A stretch of 64,000 bases of DNA from Didymella arachidicola (GCA_016630955.3 CM049985.1:744001-808000), one strand, 5' to 3'; positions 29,177 through 41,347 are shown, counted from the stretch's first letter. Numbers and translations: made by a program. Notes: generated by a model from the letters alone, not told the origin.

Positions 29177-31179
29177 ATGAGTGAGGATTCGAATCGTGAA
29201 GCCGGCGTCACTGTCGCGTCCGGAAATAATTCTGCGCAACCATTGAGAAGTCGGACTCGCGAACAACCAAACACCGACGATACCAAACCGTCCAACGTTG
29301 ACGATGAGTCTCCCTCGGAGGACGAGAGAGACGATGAGTGCAGCCGCAGCCTACTGGCTGCAGATCGGGTTCATGCGCAACGGCAGCTATCGATCGAAAC
29401 CAACGTCCACGCTGGTACGAGTCTACCGCAAATTGATGACACCGAGCAAACAGAAGCCGCCAAAGAGAAGCCAATATCATGGATGGCGCTTCCTCGCAAA
29501 GATCAGCTCATCGTGATCACGTTGGCACGGCTGTCCGAACCCTTGACGCAGACCTCACTCGGATCTTACCTGTATTACCAGCTCCAGTCGTTCGACAAAA
29601 GCCTGCCAGAGGCAACAATTGCGTACCAGGCGGGTATCATCCAAGCTGCGTTTCCTTTTGCGCAGTTCCTAACAGCCATGTTCTGGGGCCGAGTTGCGGA
29701 CGCTGAGTACGGCGGACGTAAACGAGTCCTCTACATCGGTCTACTTGGGACTATGTGCAGCATTATTGGTTTCGGCTTCTCACAAAGCTTCCCAATGGCG
29801 ATCGCATGTCGGTTTCTGGGCGGCATGCTTAACGGCAATATTGGTGTCATGAGGACTATGATCAGCGAGATCATCAAAGAGAAAAAGTATCAGAGCAGAG
29901 CATTCCTGATTTTGCCAATGACATTTAACATTGGTGTCATTATTGGACCGATCCTGGGTAAGTATTGCTAGGAAGGCGACCTGATACCCTAATTGACGTC
30001 TCGGTAGGTGGTGTGTTGGCTGATCCAGTGGTCAGCTATCCCACGATGTTCGGCCCTGGTTCGCAGCTCGGCGGCAAAAATGGAGTTTACTGGATGACGC
30101 GTTGGCCCTATGCACTGCCGAATATTATGAGCGCGTGTTTCCTGCTCCTTTCGGCCTTGGCCGTTATCTTTTTTCTGGAGGAAACAAATGAGCTTTGCAA
30201 AGACAAGCCGGATCCTGGTCTGCGTATGGGGCGGTTGTTACGCCGTTATATCTTCTGTCAGAACAGTGTGAGCGGAAGCGGATACATGGCTGTCGCGGGG
30301 GACGAATACGGAGCCTCCAACAGTCTTGAGCTTCAACCGACGCCCACCTCAGCTTATGCAGACACTCCCGCAACTAGCAACAAGACGAATAAGGCACTCC
30401 GTCAAAAGTTGCCTTTCCGCCGCATCTGGACCCGTAACCTCATCCTCACATTAATTGCACACGGCTTCCTGGCCATGCATGTTAGCGGCTTCAACTCGCT
30501 GTGGTTCATTTATCTGTCGACACCACGCTTCAACCCTGACAATCCATATCCCCCAGGCTTCAAACCACACGGACTCATCCATTTTAACGGTGGACTTGCG
30601 CTACCACCAGCACGCATTGGAGTCGCACTTGCTATTCTGGGTTTCATCGGTATCTCGTTACAACTGTTCCTGTATCCACAGCTCTCACACCGGCTCGGCA
30701 CAGCGAAGAGCTATCGGGTCTTCTTAGCCCTGTTCCCGATAACGTACGCACTTGTGCCATTCTTGAGTAGAGTCATGAGCATCAGTAAGCCGCCAGTTGG
30801 TGTGAGTGGACCATGGATCTGGATGGCCATGATCAGTGTCCTTTTCCTCCAAGTTGTTGGTCGCACCTTCGCATTGCCGGCCACCACGATTCTTGTCAAC
30901 AATGTCAGTCCACATCCTTCAGTGCTTGGTACTGTTCACGGAATTGGACAGTCGGTATCCAGCTTGACAAGAACCATTGGCCCCATCCTGTTCTCTTGGG
31001 TCTTTGGTAAAGGTCTGAATATCGGCATTGTGGGCTTAGGCTGGTGGCTCATGGCAAGTGTTGCCATACTTGGCCTCGCGGCTGCGCAATGGGTAAGCGA
31101 AGGCGACGGCCATGAGATCCTACTCGAGGGCGAGGTAAAAGGCAAAGATGGGTCAGTGACGAGGCAGACTGAGCACTGA
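29177..31179 (+). CDS. MFS transporter, DHA1/ZIFL-like
   Basis: The product is a 12-TMS major facilitator, 650 aa, from exons 29177-29957 and 30008-31179 (50-nt intron, phase 1). The first ~110 residues are hydrophilic and acidic (DDESPSEDERDDE). Helices begin near ARLSEPLTQTSLGSYLYYQL. Motif A is FWGRVADAEYGGRKRVL, followed by CRFLGGMLNGNIGVMRT, then a long central loop around residues 360-410. This layout matches the fungal YCR023C/ZIFL1-like branch, which exports drugs or metal-linked small molecules. The substrate is unknown. The intron sits right after FNIGVIIGPILG, a conserved helix, and the frame continues exactly. No defect is seen. Confidence 0.9.
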
Positions 31180-31599
31180 TTTCACACGACCTTGCTGTGT
31201 ACACCACCTTCATCAGAAAGACGCAGGTACTAGATCAGCATCTGTGGGGAGCGTAATTTGCGCGTTCCCTTGTCGTACCCACGTGTGTGCTAGACACGGA
31301 AATCATACGCTGAGACGAGCCGTATAGGATGCAGCCAAGCGAGCCAAGAGCTATCCGGTACTCTTGACCTCACCTCCATGTTGACTAAAGTGGCAGCTCG
31401 CAACACTCGAAAGCGGCAATTCGGGATCTCGCAGAACTGTAGTCCACAGACGATCGGTCTCCCAAACACGTTCATACGATACGACCTTGCGATGCGGGTC
31501 GCACAAAGCTGTCAATAGGAACGAAGGCATTGATGGACATTGGCATGCAGGCCGAAGCTCGCATAGGGACAAAGAATGACTTGTGAGAGCGCGAAGTAT

Positions 31600-31608
31600 C
31601 ATAAAAGG
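31600..31608 (+). promoter_or_regulatory. TATA-like box of alkaline phosphatase
   Basis: CATAAAAGG lies about 77 nt before the preferred ATG at 31685. This spacing supports that start over an in-frame Met at 31640, which would put non-signal residues ahead of the signal peptide. Confidence 0.4.
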
Positions 31609-31684
31609 GTAATTCCCAGAAGCAATACGAACATTAGTTTTGACAAAGTTCATCATTTTCTTATCGCTCGCCTTCCGCAACAAG

Positions 31685-33276
31685 ATGCAGTACGCTTTGT
31701 CGCTCAGCCTTGCCGGAGCACTGCTTACGCAAGGCGCCTCGGCGCTCTGGCTTTTTCCCACAGCTCGCAATTTCATTTATATTGTACCTGATGGCTATGG
31801 TCCAGCCTCGCAGACTATTGCCCGAGACTACGTCTCTCTGCTCCAGAACGGCGAGAATCCTAAAGCACCCGTCTCGATTCAGCTTCCTGCAGATCAGATG
31901 GTCATCGGCAATGTCAGGACACAAGCAAGCGACAGTTTGATTACAGACTCTGCCGCTAGCGCGACAGCGTTTGGATGCGGCGTCAAGACTTACAACAATG
32001 GCGAGGAACTCTCCGCCTGCTACACATGAAGTATTATGTTAACCTTTTTCCCAGCTATTGCTGTCGACGATGACGGCCAGCCTGTGGGCTCAATCCTCGA
32101 AGCCGCCAAGATGGAAGGCTTCAAGACCGGTCTCGTCGTGACCTCGACCATCAACCATGCCACGCCTGCTTGTTACGCTGCTCACGTGGCCGATCGTGAT
32201 TCGTATGAAAAGATTGCCGAGCATGAGATCGGCTACTCGCACCCCCTTGGCCCCCAGGTCGACATCCTCATGGGCGGCGGTCGCTGTTATTTCAAGCCTA
32301 AGTCAGACCCCACCTCCTGCCGCGAGGATAATGTCGACCTTTTTGGCTACGCGAGAGAGAAAGGCTATCGCGTTATGCAAGACCGTGCCGCCTTTGATGA
32401 TTTGAAGAAGGGCACTACCAAGGCAGCTGATTTACCTTACATCGGCCTCTTCAATGATGGCAAGTCCCTTGACGAGGCTTCCAAGTAGCAGCTAACGAAA
32501 GCGCAGATCAGATGATGTATGAGATCGATCGCCAGCAAGACCCCCAACAAGAGCCGAGTTTGCTTGAGATGGTTGAGACGGCGGTGAACTCGCTCGATCG
32601 AGCAACGAAGTGGGGTTTCAAAGGCTATTTTCTCATGATCGAAGCAAGCAGGATCGATCACGCCGGCCATGCCAACGACCCCGTAGGCCACCTCCACGAC
32701 ACCATCATGTACAATGACGTAATGAAGTTCGTCCGCGAATGGATCGACAAGCACCAAGACACCATGATGCTATCCGCTGCCGACCATGAATGTGGCGGCC
32801 TCACACTCAATGGCTTCAACCCTCTTCCCCTCAAGGGCGCAAGCATGACGACAGAGCGCGCCGCTGAGCTGTGGAATAGCTATAATGGCACCGATAAGCG
32901 CGCATACCTTCAGAATACTATTCTGCCTGGCTACGGACTTGGTGACCTGGCCGAGACTGAAGTCGATAGTATCTTCAAGGGCAACAAGCTCGCTTCGGAC
33001 CTTTCAAGCCGTTTGAGTAAAAGAGCGGGTGTCAACTGGTCGACTGGTGGACACACAGCGAGCGACATTACGCTCTTTGGTTACGGTGCTGGTTGGCGAG
33101 GCGGGAACTTGAGAGCTGATATGGCGGGTAACTGGGACAACACGCAGTTGCCCAGCTATATCGAGGGTGTACTCAAGATTAGTATGAAGAAAGTCACCGA
33201 GAAGCTGAGGAAGGCGGGGACCGACTGGGTAGGGAAGAGAGACCTGGGGGGGCATGGACATGTGCACAAGCACTGA
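31685..33276 (+). CDS. Alkaline phosphatase, secreted/vacuolar PhoA type
   Basis: The enzyme hydrolyses phosphate monoesters with two zinc and one magnesium ion. Exons 31685-32000, 32055-32459 and 32507-33276 encode 496 aa. A hydrophobic signal peptide (MQYALSLSLAGALLTQGASA) leads the protein. Catalytic landmarks: metal ligand Asp36 in VPDGYGP, nucleophile Ser89 in LITDSAASATAFG, EASRIDHAGHANDP, SAADHECGGLTL and TGGHTASDITLFGYG. The introns are unusual: both fit only as GC-AG introns (ATG|GCGAGG...CCCAG, and GATG|GCAAGT...GCGCAG, each with a TTAAC or CTAAC branch). Using them restores the conserved KTYN-AIAVDDDG and LFNDD-QMMYEIDR junctions exactly. Without splicing, stops occur at 32029 and 32488. 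The gene should be functional if these introns are removed. Confidence 0.92.
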
Positions 33277-34981
33277 AAATGCACCTTGCTTAAGATGAAC
33301 CCACGGACTCTACCTGCGGCAAGTACACATTTCCAACCATTCACATATAATAGTTTTCGTTGCTTGGAACCTGATGCCCAAGTAGGAAGGGGGGAGGGAA
33401 CTACCCAGGTACTTCACGACATTTTCAAGTTTCGATGACGACGAGACTGCCGATGGAGACGGCGAAGAGAACGAAGGTGACGAGCAAGATACATAATAAT
33501 TCAAAATCCCTGAGAGCAATGTCGGAGATGTGTATGTGATAGTGGAAGAAGGCGACGCTGTGCAAAACAAGCGATCTTCGTACAATTAGATATATAACAC
33601 GTCGTTCAAAACTTCGTTGTTCTTCCGCATACCATCGTGTTGGCCTACAATCTTGGAAAAAAGCCGCTTAACATGGTTCTGGACTAGATTTGGGCCGTAA
33701 TGTTGCCTACCTAATATCACCGTTCCACGAGACCTTACTCCCTCCTTGACGGCCTGATCTGGCCGTTACTACCGGCTCTTTGTTTGCCGATCGTCTTTCC
33801 ACCCACCATGAAAAGGCGCCTGTCAATCAAAACGCGTATATCATATTCATGTGCGAGCGAAGAGCGCTCGGCACAACCCAACCAGACAAGTACTGCACAG
33901 TGTCGCGGTGATTATCCACAGTTATAGGAACGGTTCGAAAATCCGTACTTCATGTATGACCCCTTGAGTTACCGAGGTAGGAATAATGACGGAGGGCCTC
34001 CAGCCTTGCCGGCAACGAATGGCTTCAGCAATGATGCCATATACAACTGAGTGTTTATTACAGAGAGCACCAGACGAGCCACGCAGTGCCGCCACAGAAG
34101 ACTTTGGAGCACACCATAACGACCCTAGGACGTACTATGAAGTTGTTGAAAAGACCGCTGTCTATTATGTCGTTCACTCGCTCGTTCTGGTGCTCGCATC
34201 AAGGCATTGGAGGGGACGATAGCGATGTACGGATTTCGTGCACCACCAAAGCCGCCCTACTTTGGCTGCACATACGTGGGAAGCAACGTGCGAATCAAAT
34301 GGGCTACATGGGTCTAGTATCAATCGGCATAGTGGTGTGAGATAGACTTCCATTCGCTGGAGGAGCAAGAATACCTCTAACAGCTTAAGAAAAGTATGTC
34401 AGCAGGGTAAGGGTTGGTCTTGCGTATATGTGTGGTATCATGCCCGGAAAAGCTTCACTTGGTATAAATGTTGACTGTGACAAGCAGCATCTGGCAACCG
34501 GTCAAGTGAAAGGAGCAAATATCTGACAAAGGGTTGGATGAATGGAAGCGAATCACGCTAGCGCAGCAGAGCAAGCACCTGAGGATACTTATGAACATCT
34601 CAGGACGGATCAGATAGGAGAATTAAGGACTTCATTTAACAATAAAGCGCACCGATATTCGATTTGTCTGAACTTGCTACAACAGCGTTGCTAATGAGAG
34701 GAATCAATCCTTGGTGGACGTAGCAACCCTTACGATGTGGCTCCCCTTCACTGAGCCCTCTCCCAGGTAAGCTAAGGGTAGCCAAGATCGGGCCCAAACC
34801 TCAGGTGTAGTACGGAAATATGGATGATGGTGCGTAAGTCCCGTTTGCTTCACACGCGAGCTATGGTCCCAGGGTCCGGAAAAGGGACTTATAGACAGGG
34901 ACCCTTTCAGTAGGTCCATTGGTACAGCCATGTGCCGTTCAATATTTCGATGCGCGACTTCTTACATTCACTACTTATGCA
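33277..34981. other. Intergenic, 1.7 kb without a recognised gene
   Basis: Only short overlapping frames occur on both strands. I see no RNA gene: a B-box-like GGTTCGAAAATCC near 33932 lacks a credible tRNA fold around it. Confidence 0.5.
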
Positions 34982-34988
34982 TATATAA
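34982..34988 (+). promoter_or_regulatory. TATA box of the F-box-like gene
   Basis: TATATAA lies 54 nt before the ATG at 35042, which has a strong context (CAACCATGG). This places the start at 35042 and not at the upstream in-frame Met at 34919. Confidence 0.6.
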
Positions 34989-35041
34989 GACACCAACGCA
35001 ACTTCCTTACCCTACCTTCGTCTGCTACACTCGTATCAACC

Positions 35042-36702
35042 ATGGCTCGCCTACCAAGACGCGAGCAGCTTCGCCATCGCATCCCAGACTGGAAGCACGA
35101 CCTCCCTCGCTACTTCACCACACTCATCCAACCCCCAGATTGGTACTATGAACGAGATCGCGACACATACGTATATACTTTCCAACTTCCGCGCCCTCAG
35201 CGTGATGCGGTCCTACGACTCATCAACAAGACCATCCGCGACTTGATGCACGGCCTCGAGCGTGGCATCGCGATGTGCAACACCAACTTCCGAGTCGTTC
35301 AGAGCACAACTGCCCCGCCAATCTGGCCATCGCGCGGATCCCATGAGACAAAGCTGTACACCTTCATGCAGGACGACGAGGAGTTCCCGATCACTGTTCC
35401 GGTGTCGACCATCCCGCCCGAAGGTGCGCTGGAAGCCAGCAAGATCCATGTCCGCGTATCGTGCAAACGGGTCCCCATCCAGACCTGGCTTATCGAACTT
35501 GCGGAGGACAGTCATGCGATGCGAGCACGTTCGCCCGAGTCCATTCAGTACTTTTGGAACAAGCGTAACGGACGAACATTCAATTTTGCCAAGCTGCCAG
35601 CTGACATCCGCGCCATTGTTCTAGAGCATGCTATGACTTCACAGGGCGAGATATACCCTCTCAGCGAGCACCACTGCAAGCCAGTCCTCGAGTGGGGAAG
35701 CGTGGTCACACCCGCACCGTCTGAAAACACACGCATATTCGTGGGCTTTGGATACAACGGCGGCCGCGGCGAATACAAGTCAAAGGGCAAGAAAGCCGCG
35801 CGGCTCCTATACCAGAGCGCTGCTGAGGTGTACCACAGTGTTCAAGCTCCGTGCACTGCACTGCTTCTTGTTAGCAGGTGGCTCTCGCATGAGGCTCTCA
35901 AGGTCGTCTGGAACACTCCCGTCAAGTGCTTCGTCGACGCCGACAACTTCCTACACACACTGACCTCGAAATGTGCTTCAATTCAGCAGTACAACGTCCT
36001 CGGTCGCATCGAGCTGAGCTTCACCACCGGAAGTTGGCTGCGCTTCTTCGGCATCGAGATTTCCCCCGAGGACGGCCTCGCACACACTAACTCAACAGGA
36101 CGCCACCTCGCCCGCCTTGTCGACACAACGCGCCTCAGCATACGCTTCCGAGACCCGGATGACGGATGGGCCGATCATCCATGGGGCGTAGAGACGGATA
36201 TGACAGCTTGCCAGACTATCATGATTGACTGGATAATAACGCTGGCATTCCCGGACATCAGACACATTGCCACGGTCCAGCTCACTGGCTGCATCCGCGC
36301 GCGACAGAAACAGCGCTGGGAAGCTTTGCTGCAGCAAGAGCGCGCCGGGGTACCGCACGGCTTCGACCATGTCGCTGCTACGAACGCGATCCTGGAGACT
36401 GATGCAACGCAGCTGTAAGCCCTTCGTAGCTCGCAACGAGTGTCCAGGCTAATCTTCCAGAAGGCCGCCACGCTGTATCTGCCCTAAGACTTGCCACCGT
36501 CTCCAACACTCTCGGTTTCGCGGGAAGGAAATCGTCAATCGATGTAAGTTGTGGATAGCACCCGTGGACTAAGAAACTGGCTCACAGTCATACAGATGGC
36601 TGGGTCTATACATGGTGCTGCTTCGACGAAACGTCCTCGTTCGACTATGATGATGGGAAGGACGACGAAGAAGACTCGACCCATGAGACGTTTTATTGGT
36701 AA
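35042..36702 (+). CDS. F-box-like / 2EXR-type hypothetical protein
   Basis: A large fungal hypothetical protein without a known reaction. Mid-protein, LPADIRAIVLEHAM resembles the F-box/2EXR core (LPxEIRxxIxExA), which in this family may recruit SCF ubiquitin ligase. No transmembrane segment or signal peptide is seen. The uninterrupted frame stops at 36418, giving 458 aa, but that stop (TAA) lies inside a good splice donor (CAGCTGTAAGC). Splicing 36415-36460 and 36544-36595 joins exons 35042-36414, 36461-36543 and 36596-36702 in frame, giving 520 aa ending in an acidic tail (DYDDGKDDEEDS). I favour the spliced model, with the shorter one as the alternative. Start at 35042: strong Kozak context and TATA box. 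Confidence 0.65.
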
Positions 36703-37767
36703 ATCATGATTGAGATGGAGTGACTGTGACGAGGCGGCGCAAACGGAAAGACAGAGAGGTTCAAGAATAAGCAGTACTTTAGCTGGGTACTATCCGTCAA
36801 TTGGAGGTTTGGTGTGATGAGGACATCAACTTGTCCATGCTGTTGCAGGAAGGAGACACGTGCTATCCCACACCCTTTTCCCCACAATTCGACTTCTTAA
36901 TTTCCACACTGAATGGCACCGAACCACTCATTCTGTCCTCTGTCTTCAATAGGACCGCAAAATCATCTCAAAGATGTCATGATATCAGCCCGGCAACAGT
37001 TACAACTTTGTGCTGCCTAAGTTATGGTACGAGTCGCCTTAGTGATTCAGACGGAGAGTCGAAGATTCCGGGGACCCACGGCGGCGTTGAGGCAGCCATA
37101 GGTATGGAAAAGATGATGTGTTCGAGCTGCACCGTTCCGGTCGCACATAGTGTAAATAATACCTTCGCAGGGACAGAGCCGAAAGGCTGAATGGAGGGGC
37201 GACGTCACGCCGAGAGAGTATAACAGGCCAACGTTCCGACGAAAGCTGTGCTGAGTAAGTTGTCTCACGTTGAAACGCGCTTTACAAGGAAACGATGTTT
37301 ATCAGGAAGACTTCAGGCGACATGAACGCATGTGATAAGCGAGGAATGCCGACGGCTAGTATATTCAACGCAGCCAAGCCGCTACAGTCACATTTAAGCC
37401 CAGTCGTCATATCGAGAGGAAAAAGACATGGTGGCACAATGTGTGGACATTTAGTCCATCCAATCTAAATGCGAAAAGCGCCCATAAGCGACTCGCCTGC
37501 ACACCGAAGTATTCATTCATGAGTCGTTACATGTGGCTCTGCGGCTGAACAACAACGCTGCGTGTCCTGCACTGCACGTGGTGGGTTCTGGGTATCTTGT
37601 CGAAACCTGAAATCGCAGCGGCGCGGCTCGGTCGCTGAAAGCACGTGTGGGTTGAATGTAGATGGTGGTAATCTGTGTTAGCACGCTTGTACAATGTCCC
37701 TTTGATGTGGCATGCTCCATGAGCTGGTCCACGGGGCGGTACAGTTCCAAATGTGTCAAGATATGCT
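36703..37767. other. Intergenic, 1.1 kb without a recognised gene
   Basis: No frame with recognisable domains. The stretch separates two convergent genes and therefore need hold only 3' ends. Confidence 0.5.
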
Positions 37768-38684
37768 TCAGATGGCTGGCGGTGTGATCAGGCCGTCATG
37801 CTTGCTCACAGTAACTTCCTTGGTGTCGCTGTTCAGACGTCTTGCTTTGGCACCGATTGCCCCTCCAGGATGGTTTCTCTTAAAGACGCTCTTTGTTTCC
37901 TCTTGATGCATGGCCTCAGCTGTAGTGAGGGCTAACATGTCTCCAACAGCGATCGTTACGGTCGTCGAGGTCGTGGGCGCACAGACGCCGAAGGAAACTT
38001 CCTCCAACTCGTGAATCGGTGCAGGGAGCAGGATGGCATCGGGGCGCTCGCTCAGCAGCGGGCAGTTCGAAGCATGCGTGTGCGATGTGACAGCGATTAT
38101 GGGCGTGTGCGCAGGAATGTGATCGAGCATTGCCATCAACTCGCCCGTCTTGCCAGAGTACGAGATAAACATCAGGGCGTCGTTCTGCTTCATGTCAGTA
38201 AAAATGTCAGTCCGATTTGTGGCACCCAAGCAGAATCGCACAGTACCTTTCTAATATCTCCAAGGTCGCCATGGATTGCCTCAGCCGCATGCATGAAGGA
38301 GCTGCTTATCCCGAGACTCTTCATAGTCGCTACCATCTTTTGCCCCACCAGGCCGCTCTTGCCTACGCCGCAAATGATAAGCTTGCCGCCAGCCTCATTA
38401 AGGCTGGTGACCAAATCGACGGCCCGAAGCAACCCTTCCCTAGCGACTGGGTCTGTTTCGTACAGAGTGCTGACTTGTGCTAGGGCGGTTGCGGCAGTGG
38501 AGAGGACATTGACGGCGCGCGAAAGCAGGTGCGACCCCTCAGCAATCGCTGGTACTGAGCAAGGAGACGCAGGGCTCGCCGAAAGTGGGGGACTCAATGG
38601 TTGGGTTTCCGAGTCGGCGCGTTTCCGCTTCTGTGAGATTGGCGAAGCTAGCACTTGCTGTGTGTTTTCGACGAGGGCTGCCAT
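37768..38684 (-). CDS. SIS-domain sugar-phosphate isomerase-like protein (KdsD/GutQ type)
   Basis: SIS domains bind phosphosugars; bacterial KdsD/GutQ relatives isomerise arabinose 5-phosphate. Fungal members are not well characterised. Exons 38247-38684 and 37768-38184 (62-nt intron, phase 0) encode 284 aa. The first ~60 residues are Ser/Pro-rich with a basic QKRKRAD patch, which could be a nuclear signal. The SIS fold follows: GGKLIICGVGKSGLVGQKM (phosphate-binding loop), HAAEAIHGDLGDI, LMFISYSGKTGEL and IIAVTSHTHASNC. CBS domains of bacterial KdsD are absent. The start at 38684 is chosen for its MAALVE context; an in-frame Met at 38756 is possible. The acceptor could be three bases earlier, adding one Gln. 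Confidence 0.82.
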
Positions 38685-39260
38685 TGTTTTGAGATGCGTG
38701 CAAACTGCGTGGGTATCTAGCGGTATAAAAGACTGGAAGGCTTGGAAGGCTGTCACGGAGATAAACAGTGGCAGACACGAGTAGCTTCAAATAACCTGAA
38801 AGCTTCCAAATTCTGAGGCACTATCGGAACGCGTCGGGCGCGGATCGTGGGTGCTTAATGCGAAACTTCCTGGATAGTCAATGACGCCGTTGACTAGAGA
38901 AACGAGCTGCTGGGTGGATGATGATGAAAGACAACGATGGGACGCGGGTAGAAGGCAGCCGTTCCATTAGTAATGCTTCCTGAGCCCACATGTCGGCTTC
39001 AGGTCAAGGTTCTGGCCTAGTCTACTTGATTCGGTGGTGTGTTAGAGAACCCTTCGGCGAACCCTTGATGGACGAGATGGCGGCATCGACGCTAGCGCAC
39101 GGGCTCGCGCCTTTCCTCGGTGTCGTTGGCTCCTGACAGCGCCCCTCGCTAAACCAGAAACAACACAACGCGATGTCATGCATCGAGACCAACCATCAGG
39201 GCACGTTGCTGCTGCACCAAATGCTGCGATCTGTGTGCCCAGTCGATCATGCGTGTAATC
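38685..39260. other. Intergenic, promoter side of the SIS gene
   Basis: 576 bp without a recognised gene. It lies between the SIS start and the stop of the GNAT gene, which is also on the minus strand. Confidence 0.5.
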
Positions 39261-39830
39261 TTACGCGGCGTCGTCGGTGCTTTGGTGTTTCGAAGCAGCA
39301 TCCGCTTCGGACAGTTTCGTGCTCCGATAGCATGTCTCCAAGGCTGGCCTCCGAGCTCCCATGGCGGCCAGTGCGTGCTCGTCTCCGAACCTTTCCATCC
39401 CACATTCGCGCCGATACAGCTGCTGCGCCTGTTCAGAGCCCGTCAACAGCAGCATGAAGCGCAGCTCGGGCAGTCCAAGCGCAATCTCTCTACAACAGTG
39501 GATCATCCACCTGCCCAAACCAAGGCCGCGTGTATCCTCCTTCAGAAAGACGTCTGTCAGATACGCAAGCGTCACGTAATCCGTAATCAGGCGCGCCATG
39601 CCAACAGGTGTCAGCGACTCGTTGCTCTCTACCCTGTACAGGCCGAGAGTGCAAGAGTTGTCGAGCATGGCCTGAAGGTTCTCTGCCGTCATGGGTTTGG
39701 CCCAAAACATGGCGTTGTCCGCGTACGCTTCCTGTACGAACGAATGCGGCAGGAGCGTTTTTGATGTGGAGATTAGGAAGCTCTGGGATCCAGCGCTACG
39801 CTTCCATTGCCAGACTTTTTGATCCATCAT
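39261..39830 (-). CDS. GNAT-family N-acetyltransferase
   Basis: A 189-aa single-exon gene of the GCN5-related acetyltransferase superfamily, which transfers acetyl from acetyl-CoA to an amine. The hallmark acetyl-CoA-binding turn is TRGLGLGRWMI (Q/R-x-x-G-x-G), preceded by the beta4 strand LAYLTDVFLKED and followed by LRFMLLLTGSEQAQQLYRRECG. Size and layout match small fungal GNAT proteins. The substrate is unknown. The C-terminal ~25 residues are polar and probably disordered. A MITE (40345-40571) lies upstream in its promoter region. Confidence 0.85.
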   Translation of the reverse strand: MMDQKVWQWKRSAGSQSFLISTSKTLLPHSFVQEAYADNAMFWAKPMTAENLQAMLDNSCTLGLYRVESNESLTPVGMARLITDYVTLAYLTDVFLKEDTRGLGLGRWMIHCCREIALGLPELRFMLLLTGSEQAQQLYRRECGMERFGDEHALAAMGARRPALETCYRSTKLSEADAASKHQSTDDAA

Positions 39831-40339
39831 TGAGGTATGGTACGGTGAGAGGAATTCCGAAGTGTGATATCTGCTGGAGGTGTGTTGTGACCCGAGGTTC
39901 TCCTGTCGTCTACGGTCGATTTATCTCGACCCGGTGTAAATGGTAGGGCGCACTTTGTAATGAGTGAGGGGCAGTCGTGGGGAAGCGTCTGCACTCCATC
40001 ATCGTGACTGGTCGACTTTGACGTCTCGTTGATTTCGAAGACGCCAGACACGCCCGTATCGTCGAAGGTGTTCGATCAGTCGCGAGGCCGGAGGCTAGCG
40101 CGGTGGTGCAGGAAGGAACGTTCCTGCTGATCTCCCGTTGTCCTCAAGTCACCAACCGCAAGGACGAGGTACCTTTTCGACCAACGTCATCCTGACAGCA
40201 TTATCCAAACATTCGCCGCTCAGTCTTTCGCCTATGCTGATGTGGCTCAAGCTTGTAGCGTGCTGAGCTCGTGGGTTCCCACACGAATTGGTTCACGAAA
40301 GTCCTCCCGCCACTACCACTGCACGTTTGAATGATGGAC
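39831..40339. other. Intergenic upstream of GNAT gene
   Basis: No gene is recognised. It includes the GNAT promoter and the left flank of a MITE insertion. Confidence 0.5.
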
Positions 40340-40344
40340 ACTGG

Positions 40345-40571
40345 CTCTCATGTTTCAGAAAAAACGGCGGATAAGCAGCCTTCAAAACTCAGGAACACCA
40401 ACGCATAACTAGCCACAACAGCAAGTGCAGAAGCTAGAACTTCTTCCTAATCTTCTCTAGATTATACTCTGCAGATTCTGCAAATTTTAGCAATTAATAT
40501 TGTTGTTGTGCTGCGAGGTAAGCTGTAGCTCTGTAATATCTTATCCGCCGTCTTTTCTGAAACATGAGAGA
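40345..40571. mobile_element. MITE, 227 bp, 5-bp target duplication (copy 1)
   Basis: A non-autonomous DNA element with 31-bp terminal inverted repeats (40345-40375 and 40541-40571, one mismatch) starting CTCTCATGTTTCAGAA. It is flanked by the perfect 5-bp duplication ACTGG (40340-40344 and 40572-40576). The interior is AT-rich and has no coding capacity. Its termini match those of the element at 57499-57759 at most positions, so both belong to one family. Confidence 0.85.
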
Positions 40572-40576
40572 CTGGA

Positions 40577-41347
40577 CATACTGTTTGTACTTGCATCAAA
40601 CATTTCACTAGCGTCCGCTGCGCCAAGCCCAAATGGTTTCATGGACATTATGCTACGGAAACGCATTGGGATCATTGCTGAGAACATGCTGGGTACAATA
40701 ACTGGTCATGTTGCACATTTGTATTTGATGAAGTTTTCTGCGAAGCACTTTCCTTTCCTCTCTCTTCAAGATGTCATGGGTTGCGACTTATTTTCTTGAT
40801 GTGTTTGTATGTATTGTTGAGAAACACTTTGTTTTATGTAAGCATCCAAAAATTCATCTGCACCTACTGCATCGACGTGTACACAAACAGCTGTCATTGC
40901 ACGCTTCCTGATGATGCTGCTGTGGCTGGAGCCACTGCGAGGTTTGGCTGTTGGATGGATTCTGCGTTCATGTGAAGTGTAGGTGTAGGTCCAGTCTAGC
41001 TTGATCATCGTCTGTAAGAGCATCTGGGAATCACACGAGCTCGTTCTCGTCGAGTCTGTGCTACATTGCAGTGAAGACTTGCGATGTCAAGCGGTCAGTG
41101 TCGTCACCGTGTCGTTGCACAAGCACTGGGCGCGAAGAAGACGGGGCTCGATGTTGGTGCAAGTAAATAGTAGACACAGGCTGCATAGCGCATCGTGGGG
41201 CGTCGTGACAGGTGCTAGCGCGAGGCAGCCGTCCATGGCGGCCCCCAGGGAGTGCAACAGCGGGCGTGGCGCCGCAGCGGCATCAGGCATCGCGGGCATC
41301 GACACCCTCTCCCCATCTGGAAAACCGCCTCGCAGCCGGCAGCCGCG
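40577..41347. other. Intergenic upstream of the Zn2Cys6 gene
   Basis: About 770 bp with only short frames. It should include the 5' UTR and promoter of the regulator at 41348. Base composition rises sharply in G+C from about 41200 onward. Confidence 0.5.

Noticed and set aside
33925..33950. tRNA B-box-like GGTTCGAAAATCC
   Set aside because: No A-box, acceptor stem or cloverleaf can be drawn around it.
34919..35041. Upstream in-frame start for the F-box-like gene
   Set aside because: A TATA box at 34982-34988 and the strong Kozak context at 35042 place transcription and translation starts downstream of 34919.
38720..38732. GGTATAAAAG as a TATA box for the SIS gene
   Set aside because: The motif points along the plus strand whereas the gene is on the minus strand, so orientation does not fit a standard TATA box.
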